From Glandiceps talaboti (lineage: Eukaryota; Hemichordata; Enteropneusta; Spengelidae): a stretch of 64,000 bases of DNA. Where the stretch lies: the NCBI RefSeq assembly GCF_964340395.1, contig NC_135559.1, positions 15,222,063-15,286,062 on the forward strand. Direction: 5' to 3'. The notes under the pieces are model-generated. The model ran no database searches. It saw nothing but the letters and a program-made list of their open reading frames with translations, and had not been told where the DNA came from. The position numbers and the translations under genes were made by a program. Below, one piece after another: positions 23,415 to 39,964 of the stretch; the first letter of the stretch is position 1, and every line of letters begins with the position of its first letter.

Positions 23415-23983
23415 CTAAGGGACGATTGAATAATGTCACACAAGCTCAATAAGCAAACTTCGTTCATTTAGAGGGAGGGGTCTAGCATCAGTGCGATTGC
23501 TGAACTTCTAACCAAATTTAGAAAACTTTCATGCTTTCAATGATAACAAGTTCAGTATTTACTATTGAGGAGTTGATAAGTTGATTAAAATTTCATGCCT
23601 TCAGTGATAGCAAGTTCTGTATTTACTACTGAGATGTTGACCTAAGTTGATTTAAATTCAGTTCTAATGTGATATACACTGGGGTAGTATTTTAATGTGT
23701 TTACCCTCATGTTTTTACATTGCGTCGATCGTAGTGGTGTGAATAGTACAATTTTCATGGAGTTTACATCGTACTGGTATATAAACATGTCACTTGTGAA
23801 CGTTTGTTTTAAGGAGAGAGGGGAGGATGTTTAGTCCTAAATGAATGAAGTTCATAATAATATTCTTTATTTATACTGGGTATTTCTTTAAGTTTATGAA
23901 CACTTATCTCCCAAGTCCAGTGAGGGATGTCCCTCATGGGTTCTGTGTTAATTTATTGAGCTTGTGTGACATTGTTCGTCCCA
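23415..23983 (-). mobile_element. MITE-like element, CTAAGGGA ends, copy 2, interrupted
   Basis: Left end ctaagggacgattgaataat and right end on the other strand gggacgaacaatgtcacaca. Its left half matches the right half of copy 1 (16769-17198), so it is inverted relative to it. A segment of about 100 bp (about 23853-23952) interrupts the right inverted repeat and has no counterpart in copy 1. Confidence 0.68.
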
Positions 23984-24329
23984 GAGTTAGTGATTAACAT
24001 TAGTCTGATAAATATATATATTAGATATTAGTAGTGGATTCCACTCTATGATTATTTCATTAGAAAATTATTTCACTATCATTATCTATAGAGAAGGTGA
24101 AGTTTCAAGTTGAAATATGACCTTTTTGGAATTCAGATACTGGATATTGGTTTAATAATAGTTGTAAAGCAAAGGTTTACAAAAATTAATAAATGCTATA
24201 CTCTGGCTATTAGTATTACAAGTTGCCATACAAGGTACCGTACATGTTTGAATGCAATTCTTTTGATCAGAAAGAAATTCATCTTGTCATTCTGTTTGTA
24301 AAATTTTGCCTTTTGGCGTTATATGTATG

Positions 24330-24850
24330 GAAACTGTTTATCATTCCAACCTAAAAATAATGTTGATCTCATCAAAGAAAGTCATAAAAAAGCATGAATT
24401 TCCTGTAAAAACAATAATGGCAGGAAACCAATCTATGGAAAGGACTTTAGTGAGCTAGGAACATGATTATCAATACATGTAGGATACATGTAGGATTTCT
24501 TTTGGTAGAATTTCATTAGTATTGAAAATGTTTATCATTCAGATCTAAAAATGATGTTGAAGTCATTAAAAAGTTATGAAAAAACATTATTTTGTACTGA
24601 AAAATAGAATGGCAGGAAACCAACTCTACTGAAAGTACTTCATGAGTGAACTAGTAACATGATCAATATGTGTTGGATTTCTTTTGTTAAAATGTTATTT
24701 GTGTGCAAAGTGTTATCATTCAGATCTAAAAAAAAATTTGATCTCATACAAAAGTTATGAAAAACTACAAATTTTCTAGTGAAAGGAAAATGGCGGGAAA
24801 CTAACAACACTGTTAGGATGTCAAGCAACATGGTTTTCAGTACAGCTAGG
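24330..24850 (+). repeat. Tandem repeat, about 190-bp unit, three copies
   Basis: Units contain gtttatcattcagatctaaa, aatggcaggaaaccaac and aacatgatcaatatgtgt. Divergence between copies is moderate. Confidence 0.78.
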
Positions 24851-26356
24851 AGTATTTGTAGCACTTTCCCCATTGAACAGGAGCCAGGAAGTCTACATGT
24901 ATCAGATATCTTTAACAAAAGAACAGTCTTTTAATATTTTTTTTATTGAAAAGATAAATGTAGGTTATTATTTTTTTTGGACAAAAGAAAGTGATAATTG
25001 GATGTGGTCATATTATAATATCAATGACAGTAAAAAGCTATCATGTTTTGAAATTTCAGCGTGATGAAATGTGTAATAAAAAATTGACTTTGTATTCATA
25101 TGAAATTACATATTAATGGGAGATATTAAAAAAGATGTATAATATTTGTGAGCCAGCTGTAATTAATATTCATTCTATGGGTTCAGTATGCAAATTTATC
25201 TAATGATGCATATCAAATACACATATGCTAATAGGTGTCGTGATCAAAATTGATGACATAAAAAATAAATGCAGATGACTACATAAGTGATTATTTTGTT
25301 ACAGAAGTGTGAGAAAGTCCATAAATATAGCACATGGTTAACTGAAAAATAAAATATGTATTTATTTCATGAATATTTCTTGACTAGTCAGTTCAAGACA
25401 AGTTGTTCCGAGCCTCTGAACTAATGTGAAAGACGTAGACACGTGTCAGATTTGTGTAATGTCAAAACAGAAATTTGTCCAAAATGCAGACAGGATTGGT
25501 GTAGTGTTACTATTGGGAGATTATTCCCTAATATTTGTCTCCATTCATGTAAGGAAAATATGAGTGACCCAAGGGATCCTGTCACTTTTAGTTGAAGACG
25601 AGGTGGCAAAACCCATTAGGTCAAGAGTATTTTCCAGCTGAAAAAAGAAAAATTGTCGAGAATAATAGAATTATACTTGCAAAATCATAGTTTGTGAAAA
25701 ATACAGAAGAGGAATGATAACTGTGCCCACTGAATGAATAGCGTGTAGATGGGCATTGTTGCGACATAGAACAACAATGTTATATAAAACGTAAATCGTG
25801 GGATTCAAACACCAGGGTTTGAAAATGTTTGTGAAAGTAAAGGAAAACAAAATGTGAGAAAGAGATGTTATTTGTGCATTGCTAATTTGAACTGAGCAAA
25901 GGAAGGGAAACATAATATTTTAGTGATATGGCCAAGGTGAAAGTTACATGTACAGAGTACCAGCCATTGGTCATCGACTTTGATACATAAAGTGTTTAAA
26001 AGAAGACATAGGAATGCGCTAGTATCTAAATATAACCATTTTATTCCAGGTAATTACATTTACAAAAGTTGTAACTCTTTCTTTCAATTATATCTTGATT
26101 TATTTTGCAGAAAATCAATGAAGCTAATAGGATAGACAATTCAAATCAAACAGGCATTGATTGGAATGTAAATTCTGTAATGAATTGTATGTGAATGTCC
26201 AATGTGTCATGCAAATGTGTATTCCTGCCCAAAACTTATTCACAAAATTTCTACCATTTTAGAGCAATTTACACATAAATTTTATCCAAATTTAGTTCTA
26301 TTTTCCAATGTAAGAATTATGTACAGAATATTCTGTGATAAAATACGCTGACCAAA
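24851..26356 (+). other. AMMECR1 intron 1, no recognised content
   Basis: AT-rich sequence with short chance frames only. No repeat family or coding signal recognised. Confidence 0.45.
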
Positions 26357-26378
26357 GGGGGGGGGGGGGGGGGGGGGG
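26357..26378 (+). repeat. Poly-G tract of 22
   Basis: Uninterrupted run of 22 G. It immediately precedes a copy of the dispersed TCTG-bearing repeat. The run length may be affected by sequencing error. Confidence 0.9.
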
Positions 26379-26387
26379 AGTTGGCGC

Positions 26388-26870
26388 TATATATTTTTGA
26401 TGAAGACTTGTTATTCTCCAGAGGGGGCTACATGTACATGTATTATAATAGTACTAGGTTCTGTCCATCCATCCGTCTGTCCATCTGTCTGTCTGTCCGT
26501 CTGTCCATCTGTGTGTCTGGCCTTCCCTCCCCCCTCATATCTCTGGCATGCACCAACCGTTTCAACCAAACCTGGCACAAAGGTAACATGGTATGTGAAA
26601 CTTAAACAGGTCCCTTTGTTTTTTGACTTACTCAACTATTGTCAATAAATTATGAAGTTCTGTATCCAGAGACACCATTCAAATTTGAGATAAAACACAC
26701 CAGCTGGTAGTCTTGTTGCTAGACCCCTTGGGCTATTCTGCTCACTGTGAAGGCAACCAAAGGTTGCTAGTGAGAAGAAAGCCTGAGGTCTAGCAGCTAG
26801 ACTAACCAGTTGGGGGCTATTTGTTCTGTGAAGTCTTGTTTTCAATTATCTTTTTTATCAGAAATAAATT
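26388..26870 (+). repeat. Dispersed repeat, 'ggcacaaaggt' family copy 2
   Basis: Begins tttgatgaagacttgttatt, then gggggctac, a TCCA/TCTG run, cctcatatctctggcatgca, aacctggcacaaaggt, gtcaataaattatgaagttc and acaccagctg. The order matches the copy at 4838-5190. A duplicate agaccttgggctat / tgggggctatttgttct lies at the right end. Confidence 0.7.
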
Positions 26871-27219
26871 ATACACAACAAGAATAAAATAAATAAAACC
26901 AGAAGTTGTGATGACAGAGGTCACATATTTATTTTGTTTGTTAACAAGACACACAATGAAAACAATGTATGATTTACAATCATATGGTGACTTGCAGGTA
27001 TTTGAACATAAATCTCTGGAATGCAAAATGAATTTAGGAAACAGAGAACAATAGTGTTGAAAAGTAAGACACCATATGTTATAAAAAAGCCTTGAAAAAT
27101 ATGAAATGAATTGATTTTGTTTGCAGATTGCAGTATGTAGATTATAAAACAATGAAACTTAGGAAATAGAGCTTAAAACAAATCTTATGTTAGTTAGGTT
27201 TTTTTTCGCCTACAGATAC

Positions 27220-27560
27220 TTGGTAAAGTAATTTCTGTGTTTTGATTTCCATCTTGGTTATTCGCTCTTTACACACCTCCCTCACTACGGTTCTAAACTA
27301 CCTGTACAGAGAATGGAATCACCTAACGCTTAATTGAACTACCCTTTAATATGTACATCACCTCTGTGCCCTTACACACTAGATTTACTCACATAGAAAA
27401 TGGAATCACCTTTCTAGTCTTTGCACTGAACTGAATCCATAATTGATATACATGGGATGATGTATATATGTATAGTGACCTTCACTACATATAGAGCTTC
27501 GATTCACTCACCTGCATTACCTATGCCTACAATGGACTGGCCCTACATGACCTTACACTG
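27220..27560 (+). repeat. Degenerate tandem repeat, about 115-bp unit
   Basis: Two to three decayed copies with aatggaatcacct, ctaaacta/ctagattta and ttacactgaact words. Weak. Confidence 0.4.
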
Positions 27561-28429
27561 AACTGCTGAGGTCATGGTCACCAAATCTAAATATAGAAAG
27601 GCTGGTTAGATTTCATAATTCAAAAGTATTCTTACCTTATATGAATGTTAAAAGAAGTGTTTATATATTTTTATGTTAAACACAAATCCAGTAAATTTTT
27701 ATCATGTGAATATGTCTCATTTGTCATAATTCATTGTAATATTATTTGCTTATTTGGACATTATTATCATGCAATTTATGGGTAGGTAAAATAATAATTA
27801 CAAAAATTGTAAAACAGATAATCAGTGCTCAGTATATCCTGTTACATATTTGTAAATGTTCAAGGGACATAAACAGAGTGTGTACATTGTTGTTTGCAAT
27901 TTTTGCTGCTTAATGTTACATAAAAGTATCTATCTACCTATCTAGAATCGTACAAGGTACTTACAGGGGCACAAGCCAAGTTTATACTTATTTGGGAGTA
28001 GCATTGCTGCAGTGTTGCATTTACTGAAGCATACTTAAACTACCACCTACAATTGACTGAATGCAAACCTGGTATTAAAATATAACTCATAAGCGATCCA
28101 ATGATGTAATTATCAACATATAAGATCAGCTAGTGCTCCTCTAAAGTTTATTTTAATACATGTATACATAGACCTAATGACAGTGAGGATTGTTAGAATG
28201 ATGATTGAAATTAGTATATGAATAGTACCGGCATAAAAGAATAACTATATTGGATGTCCTAATAAATCATATCAGACAAGTAATACATATGTATTACATT
28301 TCAAAATGATTAGTTTTGCCGGATATTAATAACGAAGTAATTATAGTCTATCCTACTGCCGTACTGAACTTGCTGTTGTTTGGAATGGCAACAGTTTCAC
28401 GTCCTATCCTGGACGCTTTTGATGATAGG

Positions 28430-28742
28430 TGGTTAGTGGTTGATGGTTGGTGGTTGGTGGTTGGTGGTTGATGGTTAGTGGTTGGTGGTTGGTAGTTGTG
28501 GTTGGTGGCTGTGGTTGATGGCTGTGGTTGGTGGTTGATGGTTGATGGGTGATGGTTAGTGGTTGATGGTTGGTGGTTGGTGTTTATGGTTGATGGCTGG
28601 TGTTTATGGTTGATGGCTGGTGACTGATGGTTGATGGTTGAGGTTGGTGTTTGTGGTTGATGGCTGGTGGCTGATGGTAAGGTTGCTGGTTGATTGGTTG
28701 ATGGTTGGTGATTGATGGTTGGTGGTTGGTGGTTTGGGGTTC
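28430..28742 (+). repeat. GGTTGATGGTTGGT simple repeat
   Basis: About 300 bp of irregular tggttgatgg, tggttggtgg and tggctgatgg units. Strand bias is strong (almost no C), a G/T-rich strand. Confidence 0.9.
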
Positions 28743-30049
28743 ATAAACATATTGCTAATTATGCTATGAATAAATAAAGGTCATTAACAAAAGTATTTGT
28801 GTTGAAATAGTTCTGTAAGTTGTCATGTAATGTCCAAATAAATTATCTTCAGTAATATAATACTTGTATATAATAATTGTTTTTATGATATAGTAATTAA
28901 TATAGTCTATTGGTTGTAATAAAAACAAATTTCACATTAAATTACACATGATAATTAAATGGCATTGTAATTTTAATTATCAGAAATAAATTTGTATCAT
29001 GTGTCATCAATGATTTCATATATTTTGATGAAGGAAACTATACATCAGTTACTATTAGTTTGTATCAGTTTACCCTCTTGATAAAAAGCAAATATATCTG
29101 TCTGGGTCTTGTGAGTCACCACATAGTAAGGGATAGGAGAACTTCAAATTTTAGTTCATCAGAAGAAATTGTCTAAATGCTAGACCATTGGTGCCATTCT
29201 GCTTAAACTTTAAAACAAGCTTAAAATGCAGTGTATCATCGAGCGGTTGCTGTGCAGCAGATGTACTGTCATACTTGGCTTTGATTTAACAACTGTCAGA
29301 TAGCGGATCTGAGGTCTTATATACGACAAAGACTACACAAGAAATTGCTGTGTGTTAGTGACGTGTCAAGTAGGTTTAGAATTAGGCTTGAGTTAGAGTG
29401 CACACTGGTTGCATTGCTATTCCAAGGTGGTAGGGTGTGGGCAGGATACAGGGAACAAAGCTAGGCTTGTTTGGAGTGACACAAATGTAGACTTAGTGTA
29501 TTAACATTTATCAGTATGTGGCTGTGAATTAAAAATATCAAACTTTTGTTGTTACTTAGCTCAAGAAAACACAAACCCATTCTCAGATAAAATCTTAGTA
29601 AAAAATCAGGGGCCACCATACACATTTGTTAAAATAAAGGTCAAAACAATTGTAAAAATAAGCCACTCATAATCCAAAATGGCTGTTGAATATTGTGTTA
29701 ACTCTATGGGAAGATAAACAAGATGATGAGCCTCTTAATTCTTTTATCATTTCAAAAGGACTAGGATCAAGATTTATGTGGCTAGGTTTGGAAAGATATG
29801 AGAACTTTGGTTTTCAGAGAAATACGTCCTACAAAAGTCAAAATCCAACCTTAAGTAGTTAGTTGTTGATTATTGTTATACTACTATAGTGATGTATTAG
29901 AGTATGAAAAATATCATTAATATGGATTATGGATTGACTAGAAATGAGGTTATACTGTGGACCTGGATCTAGGGTTTCACCATTGTAAAGCACAGCACAA
30001 ACTTGTTTTAGTGGTTCATTGTTTACACAACATGCTATTTTAATACATT

Positions 30050-30415
30050 TATAGTTCTGTAATGTCTATGATATCAATAATAAATTGGATGGGGTAAGGA
30101 GAGGATTATGATAGGAGAGGGATAGGTTCCAGTGCTGCTACGACACCTAGGATGGCGACCATCACAACCTGACTGAGTGGTTCGTTATATGTAATGAAGT
30201 ACCATTTACTTCATTATAGATTAGATGTATCATGTCTGTGATATCAATAATGAATTGGGTGGGGTGAGGATTGGATTATGATATGATAGGATAGGATAGG
30301 ATAGGGAAAGGATAGGTTCCAGTGGTGCTACGACACCTAGCATGGGGACCATCACATTCTGATTGAGTGGTTCATTATAACGAAGTGCTATTTACTATAG
30401 ATGCATAATGATATC
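30050..30415 (+). repeat. Tandem duplication, about 180-bp unit
   Basis: Two copies share gatatcaataatgaattggg, ggataggttccagtg, gctacgacacctag and gaccatcac. The region gataggatag between them is an extra short repeat. Confidence 0.82.
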
Positions 30416-32899
<2,484 letters not shown>

Positions 32900-33828
32900 T
32901 AAGAAATTGTGGTCGATATTTCAGGGTGAGGGATGCATGGGAACACCCCAACACCTAGTCCTCCTCCCATACCTCTGCCCCCTTCCATTATCATGTTTCC
33001 ATAGAAACTCAAATAGTGACATGGTGGGTATAACAGATCATTATCTTATAATTATAGGTCTCTAAGTAACAACTATTTTGTGATTACAGGATGAAAATGT
33101 GATTCGGATATGGTATTGTACTTTGTACACATTTTTTTTCAGAAATTTGAAGAAAATGATTTTCTCATTTTTCATCAATGAGTGTAGTGACAATTGTTAC
33201 ATGTCGTCTAAAGTTAGAGAAAACAACCAGGAAATGAATAATGTACACAATAGTATTGGTGGGTGAAACATCAGGTCCCATGTGGAAATCTAAAGTACAA
33301 ATGTACACATAGAAGGTACAGTGTATATGCAAGAATGAATATACATGGACTAGCTTCATAGTTACTTATGAAATTTCTATTCACAGTGACAAAAAATTTC
33401 ATGAAAGTGAATCCCAAATAAACTACTGTAATACACGCCTGACGATGCTAACGAGATGTCAGTCAAACTTTGGGATTTGCTTCCAAGAAATTTTTTAAGT
33501 CTTCAAGTAGAAATTTTCAGTAATAGTAACGATATATATGCCGGGTGACATGTAATAGATCCCATGTGGAAACTCTAAAGTGCACATACGTTGTAGATTG
33601 TTGCTGCTTCATTTGAGTTTACGATTTCACTAATTATGTGTATATCAATAACACATTTCAAGTCATTGCACCGTAACAATGGATTATTGATGTCATATTA
33701 CCAGTACTTGCAGGCAGCTGTGTTTTGTTCCTTTATTTGGGAGCGACAGTTTAAGTGAAAGAGTCTTCAGTGAAAGAGTCTAAAATGTTAAGTTTATACA
33801 GATATTATATTTGATAGTTGAGATAAAG

Positions 33829-34020
33829 TTACCTTTTGAGTATGTACATTGAAGCAACCATTTAGCTTCTGTTCAAATCACTCGGATGTCATCAGCATAC
33901 CTTTATGGAATCACAGTCCCTCTGTGATGGAATCTAGTTTGTATCAACTACATTGTATGTCGCTGTCACCCAAGCCATTCAAACATCATCTGATCAGTGG
34001 TGAATGGTAGGTAACTTTAT
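33829..34020. mobile_element. MITE-like element, GTTACC...GGAATCTAG family copy 2
   Basis: Left aagttacctttt and right ggtaggtaacttt are inverted. Internal aaatcactcggatgtcatca and ggaatctagtttg words are shared with the 37.6 kb copy. Confidence 0.55.
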
Positions 34021-34074
34021 CTCAACTCTACATAATGGATCCAGTATCAATTTCTATTCCATCCTATTTAACGG

Positions 34075-34135
34075 TAATTGGCAACACTGAACCCAAGGAG
34101 CCTGTAAATGGGACTAGCTCCTGTTGGTCATCCAA

Positions 34136-34170
<35 letters not shown>

Positions 34171-34171
34171 A
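34075..34171 (+). mobile_element. Retroposon 3'-tail-like segment with AAAT repeat
   Basis: cccaaggagcctgtaaatgg, gactagctcctgttgg and a (AAAT)n run of about 35 bp. This arrangement resembles the 3' end of LINE or SINE copies. The family was not identified. Confidence 0.45.
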
Positions 34172-35034
34172 AAATACTGATTTCCGGATGTAAATCCACC
34201 AGGTGAATTCTAAGTTAAAAGTGGTACAAATTTCAAATTCATTCGCTTTTAAAAATGTTACACATAAAACCTTAATGAAACCATTTTTGTATAATGTTAA
34301 TGTTGATGTATGCCTTGAATTGCATTAAAGTATCTTCTGGGCACTGTTAGCACATTTTATGATATGATATTGTTTCCTTATCACTTTAGTGTACATCTAC
34401 CCTAAACTATGTAAATGGATTATTTATAAGATTAACCCTTAAGATGCCTTAGACTTTTCATGCAAAAGACTCCCTAGGCCAAGTACTTTTTCCATTACCT
34501 GTATACCAAGTAATATCTTACCTATTCTACAATTATCAACTTTAATTTGAAAGGAATTATAAAACATACAATCGATCCTGTTTTTTCCTTATCCACCCAT
34601 TAAATATATACATTGTCAAGTGATTATTAATTTACCTGGATATGAGGTGAAGAGGTGAAAATTGGGCTTATGCAAATGAGTTAACTTGGCCTGGGAACCC
34701 AGAAGGGACTGTCTGCATGTACCGTATACAGACATGGTATTGTAAGGGATGTCACATTCTTGGCATTGTGACTGTATATTTTTATATGGAGTGTTTACCA
34801 AGAAAATTAGATTTCAGAATGCGTGCTTGTAGACAGACATTGATAACCTAGAGGCAGCTTAACTGAACACTAATCCTGGCATTGATTAAAGTCTAAATAC
34901 AGGATGTGACACTTTTCATACATTATTTCCACTCCAACACAAATGGATTGTAATAGCAATGGATGCTTTGTTGTATATGTATTGATTAACTTAGTTTTGT
35001 CTATAAGCTACTGTCAATCAATGCTAACGTTAAC

Positions 35035-35560
35035 ACACATGTACATGAAGCAAATGCTAAACTTTAGGAGTTGATACATCCATGAATGACACGGCATGTA
35101 CACATGTAAGCATGTAAAGAAAAAGTGGAAATGTTTCCCTGTCTATAGGGTATATTTGATGAGGGTACATTATCATACATGCTACAAATGTTAAACTTTA
35201 GGAGTTGATACATCCATGAATGACACAGGACATGTAAGCTTGTAAAGAAAAAGTGAAAATGTTTCCCAGTTTATAGGGTATATTGAATGAGGGTACACTA
35301 TCATACATGCTGCCAAATGTTAAAATGTAGGAGTTGATACGTCCATGAATGGCATAGGCATTTAAGCACATTGTGTGTAAGAAAAAACGATAACATGCTC
35401 CTGTCTATAGGGTAATGTTAATCAGGGTACATTATTATACATGCAGCAAATGTTAAAATGTATGTAGCAGTTGGTAGTCTACATTGTATGAATGTCAAAG
35501 AGCATGTAAACGCAGTACCAAAAAAATGATAACATGCTCCTATCTATAAGGTAGTAAGGT
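35035..35560 (+). repeat. Tandem repeat, about 130-bp unit, four copies
   Basis: Copies share aggagttgatacatccatga, atgtaagc, aaagaaaaagt, tatagggtatat and gggtacattatcatacatgc. Decay rises toward the right. Confidence 0.8.
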
Positions 35561-36784
35561 TTAGTGTCAAGGATATAACTTTAAAATAGATTTAGGAAAT
35601 GATTCAAAATAGAGTTGATAATTCACAAGAAATAAATATATGACAAGCACAGGGCATGTAAGCAAGATATAGTGTATAAGAAGAACCCAGTTAAACCTAG
35701 AGTACAACCAAAAATGTGGTGTTTCCTTGCATATTTTGTATTATTCCGAACTTGAGTGTAAATAATTTATCTAGTATATTTCAGCTAAATCCCATGTCCT
35801 TCTTTAGTGGATATTATATGCCATTTAATTACATACATTTGTCATACAAGTTTAATATATAATAGTCAGTGAGTTAGTCTGTTTGATAGCTAAAATAAGC
35901 TAGCTAAAGCAGCCAGTCATTTCAATGACCTTAGATGTGATTGCATCCTGCCCAGACGGCTATATGTTGTAGACTAATAAGAATGGCATTTAATAAGTGA
36001 GGTTTGATGCTATGAATTCCATAGGTTACAGTATGTGCTTAACCCTGAACTTTGAATGATATTAATACCTACCCTAGTCTCAGAATTAATTGCTGTCAAT
36101 CTGAGTAAAACATGACACTGTCTCCAGGTAGCCATTAGTTCGGCTTGTTATTACATTGTGTTTGCCCCAAGGTTAGACCTGATAATAACTATCGGATAGT
36201 AGACAGCTAATAAATTACGTGTATCGATGTATAGTTTATGATTTGCTACCGCAATTAAAAGTGATATTGTACACATATATCAGTATGTAGTTCTGATATC
36301 AACATGCCAAGACCTACAACGTTGACAATTTTGCCACAGTTTTACTTGTACTGTGTGACAGTGTTTGGTTGTTCATAAGATGCATTTCTGTCTGTGGATA
36401 TATACATGTATACATTTAGTATTTTATTGGACACAAAATTATGTGTAAAAACACATAATCTAAAGCTGGAATAAAATATTTAAAAAAAATTCCAGATGAA
36501 CATTTAATAGATGTACAATTACATACATAATAACAAAACAAACAAATGCTTGAGTTGGTTAACTTTTAAGAGTTGCATGTATACATGTACATGTATATGT
36601 TGATGTTTTTGGAACCAAGATAACTGAGTGATGTAGTGGTGGTGGTGGTGGTTATGATGATTGTGTAATCTCGTAGATTTCCATACGACATACCATACAT
36701 TAGATGAGGAATCACTGTAAAATATGTGGGAAACTTGGGTATTTCTTACCTACTTGATGCCTGGACTAAACACTAACTGCTATT

Positions 36785-36880
36785 CAGTGTGCCCTCTAAT
36801 AAAAGATACATTTCGTGTGAGTTAAAATGATTAAGAGTGGGTTTTCTTGTAAGTCACCATGTAGTTAAAGGAAAAGGATA
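36785..36880 (+). mobile_element. Truncated hAT-like MITE copy
   Basis: Starts cagtgtgccctctaataaaa, with gtgagttaaaatgatta and cttgtaagtcaccatgtagt. It is related to 47633-48060 and 61403-61573. The second terminal repeat is not seen. Confidence 0.5.
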
Positions 36881-36944
36881 TTATGGTCATTGTATAACAA
36901 TACATGTACAAGCAGTCAACAAAAAATTTAATGGAATTTTTCTC

Positions 36945-37020
36945 ACAAGGCCTATACACCTCACTTTTGCCTAAGTTTGGATTAATACCTGCTCAATACT
37001 GATAAGTAAAAGTGAATAAC
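36945..37020 (+). mobile_element. Fragment of foldback-element family
   Basis: One arm only: ggcctatacacctcactttt, gcctaagt and aatactgataagtaaaagtg, resembling the right arm at 6885-6960. Confidence 0.45.
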
Positions 37021-37524
37021 ACCAACTCGTTTTATCTTGTTTAACTATAGACCCTCCACCAACGGGAGTCTATGGTTTAATATTCAAATATTATTAAACA
37101 CAGTGACTTCACGAGGTATTCTTTCTCTTTTTAGGAATATGTGTACAATGTATATCAAATTTTGATGGGTTACAAAACTTTGTGCGTATCACCGACTCGT
37201 CAAATTGGCCTAGAGAGGATACCGACTACCGTGTCTCCATTACATGTATATTTATACATGAATTTAAACATCCATAAAACAAATAATGTTGAACTGCATT
37301 ATGATTAACAAATTGTAAATATTAGGTTGAATTGATATGCAGTGTAGGTCATATTAAAAAATTGTTAGAAAGCTTTAGAAATATGTTGTCAAAACAAAAC
37401 AGAGCACGCTTAGAATTTCAATCGGCTTTTATGTTAATTAAATCTACATGAAATGTGATATTTGTATGTTTGAATTATTATGGACCTAGTAGAATAGAAA
37501 TTGATACCTGACATTTTATATACT

Positions 37525-37567
37525 GTAGTAGTAGTAGTAGTAGTAGTAGTGTAGTAGTAGTAGTAGT

Positions 37568-37608
<41 letters not shown>

Positions 37609-37627
37609 CGTAGTACTAGTAGTAGTA
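37525..37627 (+). repeat. GTA trinucleotide microsatellite
   Basis: About 33 GTA units with two gt-less interruptions. It directly abuts a MITE end at 37626. Confidence 0.95.
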
Positions 37628-37808
37628 AAGTTACTTTATTGGAATCTAGTTTTTGAAGCAACTATATATTTTGTCCGAATCATGCAGACATCCACTAGGT
37701 CATCTGACCAAATGGCATAACATCATTACGCTGATGACATCTGAGTGATTCAGACAATAGCTATAATGTAATCGCTTCAAAAACTAGATTCCAATAGGGG
37801 TAACTTCA
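37626..37808. mobile_element. MITE-like element, GTTACC...GGAATCTAG family copy 3
   Basis: Best-preserved copy. Left aagttactttattggaatct plus agtttttgaagc pairs with right gcttcaaaaactagattcca plus ataggggtaactt; subterminal gtccgaatcatgcagacatc pairs with gatgacatctgagtgattca. About 183 bp. Confidence 0.8.
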
Positions 37809-37939
37809 CTATTACTATTATGGACCTCTTGTAATGTCATGGGAACAAGACTTTATATACCAACAAAACTGTTTATAGATGGAATATATTTGAAGGAATT
37901 ATATACTGGTATGTTCCTATATATGTTTGACTAACCATG

Positions 37940-38765
<826 letters not shown>

Positions 38766-38824
38766 TGAATATTATTATGTTTTTCCCCAAACTTTATTTC
38801 ATTCAGCTGATGAAAATAATGTGA

Positions 38825-39060
38825 CCTAAGAGGTCTTGTCACTACGAGTCAAAGATGAGTTGTTACAAAACCTGAAAATACGAGTGACGTAGGGGGTCTT
38901 GTCACTACGAGTCAAAGATGATAGTTACAAAACCTAAAATATGAGTGGCCTAGGAGGTCTTGTCACTACGAGTCAAAGATGAGTAGTTACAAAACCCGAA
39001 AGTATAAGTGGCCTTAGGGGTCTTGTCACTATGAGTCAAAGAGTAGTTACAAAACTCTTA
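38825..39060 (+). repeat. Tandem repeat, about 63-bp unit, four copies
   Basis: Each has ggtcttgtcactacgagtca, aagatgag and gttacaaaac. A dispersed relative (cttgtcactacgagtc) lies at 50465-50500. Confidence 0.85.
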
Positions 39061-39584
39061 TGTCATGAATATTCTGTGAGTGAATAAGGAAATGTATTGG
39101 AGAATGATAGTGCAGAACCCTGTGGTCTCACAACGGATGATGGGGGATACAAAAGTTATTTTCGCAAGTGATGTGATATATTCTGTGGGTGTGTGAGCGA
39201 AAAAACAACAGAATATACCACATCAGGCATTATTGAAATTTGGCTTCAAAACGAATGTGTTTGCAGATACACATTTACAGGAAATTAACAGTATGTAACC
39301 CTACTAGATTTACCTTGTACTTTGCTAGGATTTAAACACCATAGAAAAATGTGCACAGCTCATGGATTTATAGAAACCAGCACTTAAATCATGACGTTAT
39401 CTGTCATCTTTTAATAACACTGCTCAAATAGCTAGGACATCTGCAGAATTTCAATAAGTTTTTTCTGATATGGTGAAACAGTCCATGTCCGGATTATCAT
39501 TTTAATAACAATGTAAGCACCTGTTCTGGGTCATTGCACTGTGACTGTACTAGATTACTCACACATTTTATACCATCTGTCTGC

Positions 39585-39800
39585 CCCATGATTATCACCT
39601 ATCTATTGGACTATTTACATTTTTACATATATATATGTTGTTTGGCCAACTCTTATATATATATCACTTATCTTCTGGAATATTTACATGTAGGTTGTCT
39701 GCCAGACTTGTATGTCACTTATCTACTGGAATATTTACATGTGCATGTATGTTTGTCATATTATCACCACTTATCAATGGAATGAATATTTACATGATCT
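39585..39800 (+). repeat. Tandem repeat, about 65-bp unit, four copies
   Basis: Copies share cacttatctactggaatatt and tacatg, with varied middles. Confidence 0.7.
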
Positions 39801-39964
39801 ACTGGTATGTCTTAATGGAGGGATCAATATTATTAGTTATAGTGAATTGCTAGTTGCAACATCAGATGTACATTGTGCAAATGTAGTTACCTTTTACCAT
39901 TGATGATACAAATCTGGGTTTATGTTCCAGGAATCTAACATTTTCCTACTGTGTGCACTGGACA

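Noticed and set aside
38825-39060. Possible CRISPR-like array of about 63-bp repeats
   Set aside because: Contiguous imperfect tandem repeats without unique spacers, in an animal intron.
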